Shown: piece after piece, positions 57,701 to 64,000 of the stretch
Layout: every line of letters begins with the position of its first letter
Numbering within the stretch: position 1 is the first letter of the stretch
Source: Pararcticibacter amylolyticus
Lineage (GTDB): Bacteria > Bacteroidota > Bacteroidia > Sphingobacteriales > Sphingobacteriaceae
Direction of reading: 5' to 3'
DNA: 64,000 nucleotides
Assembly (NCBI RefSeq): GCF_003130405.1
Contig: NZ_QEAS01000005.1
Coordinates: 242,196-306,195, forward strand
The notes under the pieces: generated by a model
The model's database searches: none
What the model saw: only the letters and a program-made list of their open reading frames with translations
Told to the model about the DNA's origin: nothing
Made by a program: the position numbers and the translations under genes

Positions 57701-60006
57701 CGAGCCAGGGGGGAAACAACTTTTACTACTATGTCAACACGGAGGGACAAAATTTGAACGATCTGTTCAAAGTGGGAGATGAACTTGATATGACATTATT
57801 TAAAGAAGGAAGTGGGAATACCTTTACGACTATTTCTACTTCTTCTTATTCTATACCGCCCAGAATAACTTCGATCAGTGGCGATTATATGTATATATAC
57901 TGTCCTGTTAATCTAACTAACGATATTCTTTATGGGGGAGGATCTGGAACAATAAGAACTGGTAATCTTAAGCTCGGAGGAAATGATATATATTATGGCG
58001 GTGGCATAAGGGTGAAGAGTGTCACGATTGATAACCTTGCAGGTGTCAGGAGCACAGCCCAATATGGATATTTGAACCGGGACCAAATGATGTCATCGGG
58101 TGTTACCTCTTATGAACCAATAACCCAGGAAATGGATAACGTTGCATCATCTGTTACATCTACAAATACTTCAGTGAGAGAGGAAGCTGCGAAGGTTTAC
58201 AGACGGGAACTTTATAAAGATATGAGCAGACTGTTAAGTATATCAAGAGAAGTCCCGGGACCGGGAGTGATGTATGAGTATGTAACCGTTACCAAAGAAG
58301 TTTATAGCGCTATGGACAACCAGACCCGTCAGGTTCCAGGCCGTACTGTATATCAGTTTGAAGTTTTTCGTAAAAATATGGTTGGGAAAGAAGACGTTTC
58401 TCCCCGGAGATCTGCGCCGAAAGATCCTGGATTAAGTAGCTACTATACAAGAAACCTTGTTCTTAAGAAGTTTGTAAGCAATATCGGTGCATTAAAACGG
58501 GTGACTGCATACGATATATATGGGAATAAACTAAGTGAAACGATCAATCACTATCTGCATGACGGCTTAGAGGGCTCTTCTTATTCTGATTTTATGAATA
58601 TGTATGAGCAACGTCTTGTTGCCTATAAAAAGCAAGGCCTGATAAAAGAACGCTATTCAGAGGTAAAGTATGTTTGGACCGGCTCTGATGCCAATTGGGA
58701 CGTTATGGGCACTATGAGTGCACGGGAAGAGTACCCTGCTATTTGCACAGGTCAGACGGTTGTTGATAACACCACGGGGATACAGACTTCGTCCGTAAAC
58801 CAGGCATTTGATTTTTACAGTGGTGCTGTCACTCAAAAGATAGTGACAGATAGTTATGGTAACAAATTTATGCAGGAAGTGATCCCTGCGTACAGGAGAT
58901 ATTGGGAAATGGGACTGAAGATGCAGTCTCAACTGAATAAGAATATGTTAACACAGGAAGCGGCAACTTACACTTATAAACTAGATAACAGCAATGCTAA
59001 ACTGGGATTGGTTTCTTCTGCTGTTCAGCTGTGGGGAGTAGAGACGCCGGTAACAGATGGCAATGGAATAAACATTATTCAGAACGATGCAGCGGCAAAT
59101 GGAAAGGTGTGGAGAAAAACAGACGCATATGCATGGATACCGGACGGACAGACGGCAGACGGCCTTACTGCAATAAGTAATTTTGTTGATTTTGACTGGG
59201 AATCTGTTTCTCAGAACGCTTTCTGGAAGAAGACAGGTAAAGTTTCATTATTTGATGTTTTTTCAAAGCCTCTCGAAAGTATTGATATAAATGGTATCCG
59301 CTCTTCATCTAAAATGGGCTATAACGATGGAAGAGTAGTTGTTTCCGGATCGAATGTTGCTTATAATGAAATGGCATTTGCTGGTTTTGAAGATGGTTCC
59401 CCCGTTAATGGAAAGCTGAGTACGAATGTCAATTATGTCTCTGGAACGATAGCCAGTGCTGCTTCCCATTCAGGAAGAATGAGTCTGATAGTGGCTCCAA
59501 ACAAAACGGGTATTTCCTACATTCTGCCACTGTCCGCATTACCTTCACTGGGAAAGGACTATGTTGCCTCTGTTTGGTTTCAGACAAACGCCAATAACCT
59601 TTCTGCTGCCAGACTTTATTACTCTGTAGCGTCCACCACTGTTTTTGCGACTCTGAATCTTCAAAAGCAATCAAGGGGATGGTATCTTCTCGAACTAAAA
59701 ATTCCCGGTTCTCTTCTTTCAGATCCTACTAAAGTGCTCACTGTGTCATGTGCAAACGTACTTGGGGCCACAGATATATTTTTCGACGATTTCCGGTTTC
59801 AGCCTTTGCAGGCCCAGGTCAATAGTTATGTGTACGATGCATTAACGGGAGAACTGACCAATATTCTGGATAACAATAACCTTTTCACTCGGTTTGAATA
59901 CGATGCGGTGGGAAGGTTGACAAAGGTATACAAAGAAGTACTGGGAAAAGGGAATATGGTTCTCGTCAAGGAGAATCTATACAATTATCAAAAGAAGCAG
60001 TTATGA
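54754..60006 (+). CDS. Large exported SpvB/YD-repeat (Rhs-family) protein, first part of a two-gene pair
   Basis: This 1750-residue protein has a signal peptide (about 1-34) and a conserved start (DMVNLLTGDLAYNLPLLEVP, LSLSYHAGIQPNEDASWVGL) seen in Bacteroidota Rhs/SpvB-like proteins. A glycine-rich beta stretch (about 145-300) and a long beta-rich body follow, and the last 100 residues contain YD-type repeats (YVYDALTGELTNILDN, RFEYDAVGRLTKVY). No C-terminal toxin domain follows; instead the stop overlaps the next Rhs gene by ATGA. The pair resembles the split of insecticidal toxin complex B and C subunits, where the two chains together build the hollow shell around the toxin tip. The resemblance in function is inferred from architecture. 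Confidence 0.85.
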   Translation: MSHQKNSYSRIKRVTAMFLLVTMLNQLFSPAVALGLTSGPTAPEATSFEPVDTTDMVNLLTGDLAYNLPLLEVPGPEGGYPLSLSYHAGIQPNEDASWVGLGWTLNPGAINRAVNGFPDDWYGAQSSRRDYWEGGKKSASRIGFSIPAFGGIGYLGFGLSFSNDTFLGRSFGADINGGIGIPNTPLTIGAGAGANTRGDYSAWAGIGGKWGSFSAQMNVGGGSDGWFVNGGVGIGAEYGPYAMDLGLGASVNREGVAGGFMISQRLGVLGVSMSSDGGSSFSVGGYTASTQNSKAGSISTQTKKTDVNLIFASYSRTKTRYWSNETESSFMYGSLYPGWQYYIDVPDAVAYDAYTLQEEDKNIVDDPEPNKRMGGSFPSYDQYQVTAQGLGGSMRPYRFEGEAIQQNRWEKISDNLIVQTVKYITNSSAVAFPEFRFENDFSNNYLQNYPDFMADLDSRIIAYPPPYYGPLIEDDEWAGGFSGNELAGSKYISYSVTRSDGTVSTYGNNKFITPIVNGLNRKAHTFQSGTATHIAGFAITSESGVTYHYNLPAYSYDEEMYQEFIGSPVLQFNRQTRNEGYAYTWYLTAITGPDYVDRGTVGVIDSQDYGHWISFEYGKWSDKYAWRNPSEGYYRDDDNRFRSVSMGKREVYYLNAIRTRSHTALFEKDVRYDAKGESPEIFNKNWAGSPISSESNYQNEGVFNTNSSQSLRLDKIYLLNNSDASIISPASGGSGSYIPPGRSISCSDCELHANVLDKNDVNAVGRAVLEAKAIRIIDFNYDYSLVRGTVNSYNINSPSTKYGKLTLNSVKFRGVGGADLLPSIDFQYGLDATAIKSSTGTLTSNSFITSSSAFIPGDLLETSGGDYCGVIVSKAQSGNNWVYSLKNGKFSGSGSFEVRTTKNPPYNKDQQDVWGMFKSDYSGTSNENLNRLTNPISNRATDVWSLRTIKTGLGAEISIDYEGDTYGQSILNKNRPLIISDFSSQGGNNFYYYVNTEGQNLNDLFKVGDELDMTLFKEGSGNTFTTISTSSYSIPPRITSISGDYMYIYCPVNLTNDILYGGGSGTIRTGNLKLGGNDIYYGGGIRVKSVTIDNLAGVRSTAQYGYLNRDQMMSSGVTSYEPITQEMDNVASSVTSTNTSVREEAAKVYRRELYKDMSRLLSISREVPGPGVMYEYVTVTKEVYSAMDNQTRQVPGRTVYQFEVFRKNMVGKEDVSPRRSAPKDPGLSSYYTRNLVLKKFVSNIGALKRVTAYDIYGNKLSETINHYLHDGLEGSSYSDFMNMYEQRLVAYKKQGLIKERYSEVKYVWTGSDANWDVMGTMSAREEYPAICTGQTVVDNTTGIQTSSVNQAFDFYSGAVTQKIVTDSYGNKFMQEVIPAYRRYWEMGLKMQSQLNKNMLTQEAATYTYKLDNSNAKLGLVSSAVQLWGVETPVTDGNGINIIQNDAAANGKVWRKTDAYAWIPDGQTADGLTAISNFVDFDWESVSQNAFWKKTGKVSLFDVFSKPLESIDINGIRSSSKMGYNDGRVVVSGSNVAYNEMAFAGFEDGSPVNGKLSTNVNYVSGTIASAASHSGRMSLIVAPNKTGISYILPLSALPSLGKDYVASVWFQTNANNLSAARLYYSVASTTVFATLNLQKQSRGWYLLELKIPGSLLSDPTKVLTVSCANVLGATDIFFDDFRFQPLQAQVNSYVYDALTGELTNILDNNNLFTRFEYDAVGRLTKVYKEVLGKGNMVLVKENLYNYQKKQL

Positions 60007-63000
60007 AAAACTCGGTTAAGATCATTCTGTCTGTTTTGTCTGGTCTGTTCTTTTTTATCAATTCTGTCAGCGGACAGGGACAAACCATCTCAAATGCCAT
60101 AGATGCAGGAACTTTTGGTGGCTGTGGAAGCAGAACATTTATGGATTTTAAGAATAACAGTGGATTCGGAAATGAATATGGCCAGCCAAGTGAGGATGTC
60201 TGGTACCGTTTTTCGCTGACAGGCACATCGCTGATGAATATCTCAACCTGTAACTCGGGGTTCGATACTTATGTTCATCTTCTTAATGGATCAGGTTCTT
60301 TAATTACTGCTAACAATGATAATGGCCTGTTATGTTCGGGAACAAGAGCTTCTATTCAGTATTCGTTATCCGCAGGGACATATTATGTAGTTGCTGAAGG
60401 ATATGGAAATAATAGTGGGGTCATAGTTCTCAATATAACCGGGATAAGTAGTCAGCCCACTCCCGCGGGTGCGACGCTTGCAAATGCGATTGATGCGGGA
60501 ATTATTGTTCCAGGCGGAACTTTTTCACATACCTTCAATAACAACCCTTCTAATTGTTACGGTAACGAGATTGGAGAACCGGGTGATGATATTTTTTACA
60601 AGTTTACAATCTCACAAAACCAGAAGATAAATATTTCTCATTGTGGATCTGGGCTTAGAACGGTGATGCATTTGGTGAATTCCTCTGGTTCTGTGATAAA
60701 CACAAATGGTGGAAATGGCCTTCTATGCAGTGAAAATAGTGCTTCTCTTTCTGTAACACTTGCTGCCGGAACTTACTATGTGGCTTCGGAGGGATATTCG
60801 AATTCTAATATTGGAGCAATCACTACAACTATTGCTATCGGTAATGAAGATATAAATAGAAATTGGATTATTAGCCGTAGTTACGATGATGACGGGAACA
60901 TAGATGGTGAATCTAAATCTTTTTTTGATAATGCAGGGCAACCTACTCAATCTCAAATAAGGAACCTTTCCACTGCTCAGGTTCTCGCCTTCGAAACTCT
61001 TTATGATGCGTTGGGAAGGCCAGCAATAAGTACTTTAGCAGCACCGATAGGCAACCTGGATTTTTCTTATAAAGACAATTTTGTAAGCAATAGTCAGGGT
61101 GGAAAATATAACTACACAAATTTTGATCTTGGGAAAACAAATACTCCTGACCCTTTAGGGATATCAGTTGCAGGCAGCCTCGGCAGGTACTACAGTCCCA
61201 GTAATACTTCCGAGCCTTATATGCCCGTTACCAGTTACCCCTTGATGAGAACCGTATATAATAGCGATGGATCAGGCTCGGTAAAAAAGACTTCGAACGT
61301 TGCAGAGGCTTTCAGAACTGGCCTGGGTCGGGAACAGCGTAGTTATAGTGTTCCTGTAAACAACGAATTAACTCATTATATCCAGGTACGAAACAAATTT
61401 TTCAGCATCGGACAGCTCGGGAATCTTTCTTCTTCAATTGAAGCTGTACAATTGGTACAGAGAGATGCCAACGGGAAACAGATAATCAGTTTTTCTGATA
61501 AATCGGGCAATTTGCTGGTAAGTGCCCTTTCTGGCAATGATTTGAGTGTTACGGTTACAAAACACGTACCAATCTTTGCTCTTTACTATTTTGTTCTGCT
61601 TAAACCCAGTACTGTTAATATAGTAGCTCTGAATGCAACGCTGGTAGATATGTCAACGGAACAGGAAAGCATTGTGAATGACACACAGCTGCAATTGCAG
61701 GCGGGTTATTATAAGATATCAAACCTAATATCTTTGAGTTTAAGTTACACGAATAGTTATGGCGATCTTAGTTATAATTTCTATAATCAACTTGGACAGT
61801 TGATTGCTAGTATTGCCCCCGAAGGCGTTAAGAAATTAATCGATAATATTAATGCTTATAATACTCTTGCCGATGTACCTTTTGTGACAAAATATGAATA
61901 CGATACCAGGGGGCGGCTTATCGCAATGACAACTTCTGACGCAGGGAGAACAGAATATATTTACCGGACAGACGGAGCTCTTCGCTTCTCTCAAAATACA
62001 GAACAACGCAAAACAGGCCGTTTTTCCTACACGAATTATGATTATCTGTCCAGACCTGTAGAATCAGGAGAATATATACCGGGTACAATCAGTTTTGCGT
62101 CAGCAAAAACCAATATCACGGTGCAGGAGAGTATAACTACAGACGGGGGATTGACTGGTGGTACAAAACAGCAGTGGGTAAAGAGTTTTTATGATTATGC
62201 CGATAATGGTCATGGTGTTGCAGGCTATGTTCAGGATGAGTTCTTCTTAAGAGGGACGGTCAGCCGTACAGAGAATGAACAAGGAAAGACATGGTATAGC
62301 TATGATAGTGAGGGTCGATTGATCTGGCTAATAAAACATATTACCGGGCTCGGAATCAAAACGATCGACTACACGTATAATGCCAAAGGAAGAGTCAGCC
62401 AGGTAGACTATCAGAAGAATATTCCGGGAGAACGATTCATTCATGAATATGAATATGATGGGGAGGGAAGATTAAAGGCAGTTTACACTACCACGGATCC
62501 AAACGTTACCAGAAAGCTGCAATCTAAATACTACTATTACCTGCACGGACCGCTGAAAAGAGTTGAAATTGCGGATAACCTTCAGGGGGTTGACTATACT
62601 TATACCCCCCAGGGATGGCTCAAAGCAATAAATCATCCCGATCAGACTAGAGACCCTGGAAAAGATGGTACATCAAATGGCTTTGCTCCAGATGTTTTCG
62701 GGATGACACTCGAGTATTTTAACGGTGATTATGTTCGTCCAGGAACAGGTGTTAACAGCTTTGTTGCCTCGACTGCTCCCGAAAGCTATAACGGAAGTAT
62801 AAGAGGACAAAGCTGGAGAAGTACTAAACCAGCATCGGTAGTTAGCGCATACGGCTCTTCAGTCAACAATCCTGCAATGTTTACATACGAATATGATGAC
62901 AAGTATCAATTCAGCAACAGTAAATACGGTAGTCCTACTTATACGTCAATGTTTGATTCGTTTACAGAAGCAGTTGGTAAGAACCGGGAATATGGCTTAA

Positions 63001-64000
63001 CTTATGACAAGCACGGGAATATCCAGGGGCTAACCAGAACAAACAATGCGGGAACCGTTATAAATTCACTGGTTTACCGCTATCAGGCCAATACTAACAG
63101 GCTTAACTCTGTAGATAACTATGCGAGTTATCAGTATGACGACCTTGGGCAGATGACTGCCCAAATAAGGGGTAGCCAGGGGATGTATTTATCATATGAT
63201 GTTAGTGGCAAGGTTACAGCAATCTATTCGGATGCTGCGAAAACTCAGTTAAAAATCTCTTTCGCTTACGATGAAGGCGGCAACAGGATTAAGAAAACGG
63301 ATCATTTAACCGGGATTACAACCTATTATGTTCCTGATGCCGGAGGGAATGTACTGGCCATCTATGATAATAACGGCACTTCCATGCAGGAGAAGGAAGT
63401 GCCGGTATATGCAGCCGGGAGGATGGGGATATATAAAAAGGCATCAGGAACTTATCAGTATGAATTAACCGATCATCTGGGTAATGTCCGGGTAGTGATC
63501 AACCAAAATAAAACCTCCGGAGGTCTTGCAGATGTCCTGTATTATTCTGATTATTATCCTTTCGGATCAGATCTGACCCTCGCGAACAGTGATCATCGTT
63601 ATGGCTATCAGGGGCAGTATGCAGAGAAAGACAAAGAAAGTGCCTGGCTGAATTTTGCATTGCGGATGTATGATCCAACTATTGGCAGGTGGATGACGAC
63701 GGATCCTTACGGGCAGTACTATTCGCCCTATGTGGGAATGGGGAATGATCCGGTGAATGGAGTAGACCCGGATGGTGGTTATACACGATTTGGGGCACTT
63801 TGGAGGCACGCCGTAGCATATTTTACAGGAAGGGATCCAGGCCCGATATTGAAGTCAGGAAGCGAATATGGTTTTAATACGCATGATTCAGATAATGATG
63901 GAGAAATCCGGGTAAATGCCCATTACGGAAGGAGTGTGGGCCAAAAGGAGGCCATCCGGATGGCATCAATGTTTTATACTGCTCCAAAAGTTGGACAATT
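60003..64000 (+). CDS. Rhs-repeat core protein with PPC-like domains, second part of the pair (partial, 3' end cut)
   Basis: The frame is open from ATG 60003 to the window edge, 1332 codons, overlapping the preceding stop by ATGA. It has a signal peptide (1-25), two tandem pre-peptidase C-like beta domains (about 27-145 and 155-275; compare YYVVAEGY and YYVASEGY), a DUF6443-like segment (NWIISRSYDDDGNIDGES) and many YD repeats. The conserved Rhs core follows near 1215-1262 (RMYDPTIGRWMTTDPYGQYY, DPVNGVDPDGG). In Rhs and TcC proteins this core ends the shell, is the autocleavage site, and is followed by a variable toxin. Here about 70 residues of the tip are seen, which I do not recognise, before the sequence ends. 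Whether the tip is a toxin cannot be told. Confidence 0.85.
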   Translation, partial: MKNSVKIILSVLSGLFFFINSVSGQGQTISNAIDAGTFGGCGSRTFMDFKNNSGFGNEYGQPSEDVWYRFSLTGTSLMNISTCNSGFDTYVHLLNGSGSLITANNDNGLLCSGTRASIQYSLSAGTYYVVAEGYGNNSGVIVLNITGISSQPTPAGATLANAIDAGIIVPGGTFSHTFNNNPSNCYGNEIGEPGDDIFYKFTISQNQKINISHCGSGLRTVMHLVNSSGSVINTNGGNGLLCSENSASLSVTLAAGTYYVASEGYSNSNIGAITTTIAIGNEDINRNWIISRSYDDDGNIDGESKSFFDNAGQPTQSQIRNLSTAQVLAFETLYDALGRPAISTLAAPIGNLDFSYKDNFVSNSQGGKYNYTNFDLGKTNTPDPLGISVAGSLGRYYSPSNTSEPYMPVTSYPLMRTVYNSDGSGSVKKTSNVAEAFRTGLGREQRSYSVPVNNELTHYIQVRNKFFSIGQLGNLSSSIEAVQLVQRDANGKQIISFSDKSGNLLVSALSGNDLSVTVTKHVPIFALYYFVLLKPSTVNIVALNATLVDMSTEQESIVNDTQLQLQAGYYKISNLISLSLSYTNSYGDLSYNFYNQLGQLIASIAPEGVKKLIDNINAYNTLADVPFVTKYEYDTRGRLIAMTTSDAGRTEYIYRTDGALRFSQNTEQRKTGRFSYTNYDYLSRPVESGEYIPGTISFASAKTNITVQESITTDGGLTGGTKQQWVKSFYDYADNGHGVAGYVQDEFFLRGTVSRTENEQGKTWYSYDSEGRLIWLIKHITGLGIKTIDYTYNAKGRVSQVDYQKNIPGERFIHEYEYDGEGRLKAVYTTTDPNVTRKLQSKYYYYLHGPLKRVEIADNLQGVDYTYTPQGWLKAINHPDQTRDPGKDGTSNGFAPDVFGMTLEYFNGDYVRPGTGVNSFVASTAPESYNGSIRGQSWRSTKPASVVSAYGSSVNNPAMFTYEYDDKYQFSNSKYGSPTYTSMFDSFTEAVGKNREYGLTYDKHGNIQGLTRTNNAGTVINSLVYRYQANTNRLNSVDNYASYQYDDLGQMTAQIRGSQGMYLSYDVSGKVTAIYSDAAKTQLKISFAYDEGGNRIKKTDHLTGITTYYVPDAGGNVLAIYDNNGTSMQEKEVPVYAAGRMGIYKKASGTYQYELTDHLGNVRVVINQNKTSGGLADVLYYSDYYPFGSDLTLANSDHRYGYQGQYAEKDKESAWLNFALRMYDPTIGRWMTTDPYGQYYSPYVGMGNDPVNGVDPDGGYTRFGALWRHAVAYFTGRDPGPILKSGSEYGFNTHDSDNDGEIRVNAHYGRSVGQKEAIRMASMFYTAPKVGQ

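Overview
The window comes from a chromosome of a Bacteroidota bacterium, most likely a soil or plant-associated member of the Sphingobacteriaceae (Pedobacter/Mucilaginibacter type). The evidence is SusC/SusD pairs, a hybrid two-component system (HTCS), lipoproteins with Bacteroidota-type signals, TAnnTTTG-type -7 promoter boxes, and a two-gene Rhs locus with Bacteroidota-style architecture. The genus is an inference; no rRNA or other marker gene is present.

About 49 kb (2.3-51.5 kb) is one large polysaccharide utilisation locus for decorated glucuronoarabinoxylan. The core minus-strand operon (14908 down to 2360) has the order SusC-SusD-SusC-SusD-DUF1735 protein-GH10, the order of the xusABCDE-xyn10C locus of Prevotella and Bacteroides. 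Around it are five further transcription units: GH95 plus a double CE1 esterase (15.6-20.0 kb, +); CE6 plus GH43 (22.7-20.2 kb, -); split transketolase, GH43 and GH127 (23.0-29.1 kb, +); GH2 (32.4-29.3 kb, -); a GH43-CBM6-GH8 fusion (32.8-35.3 kb, +). Then come the HTCS sensor/regulator (35.6-39.7 kb, +), a lipoprotein GH10, GPH symporter and cytosolic GH43 operon (43.5-39.8 kb, -), and GH115, transaldolase, SGNH esterase and GH67 (43.8-51.5 kb, +).

The parts fit one pathway. Surface GH10 enzymes cut xylan; the SusCD pairs bind and import oligosaccharides. Periplasmic esterases (CE1, CE6, SASA), glucuronidases (GH67, GH115), arabinosidases/galactosidases (GH43, GH127, GH95, GH2) and GH8 strip and shorten them. 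The symporter and cytosolic GH43 finish to xylose, and transketolase/transaldolase feed the pentose phosphate pathway. Xylose isomerase and xylulokinase are not in the window.

The most useful new observation is a shared operator. A motif of about 23 bp (core AACATTTGTACTATCA) occurs nine times, once upstream of every transcription unit of the locus including the HTCS gene, each time 32-34 bp upstream of a TAnnTTTG-like -7 box and in the direction of transcription. This defines the regulon, its start sites and two corrected gene starts.

Left of the locus (1-2195) are a TonB-dependent receptor cut by the window edge and a secreted protein of unknown function that overlaps it. Right of it (51.6-64 kb) are a truncated HigA-type antitoxin remnant and a LytTR regulator. 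Divergent from the regulator is an operon encoding a small exported helical protein, a membrane-anchored OmpH/Skp-like chaperone, a lipoprotein, and two very large YD-repeat/Rhs proteins, the second cut by the right edge just as its variable C-terminal tip begins. This operon is the best candidate for an undescribed system.
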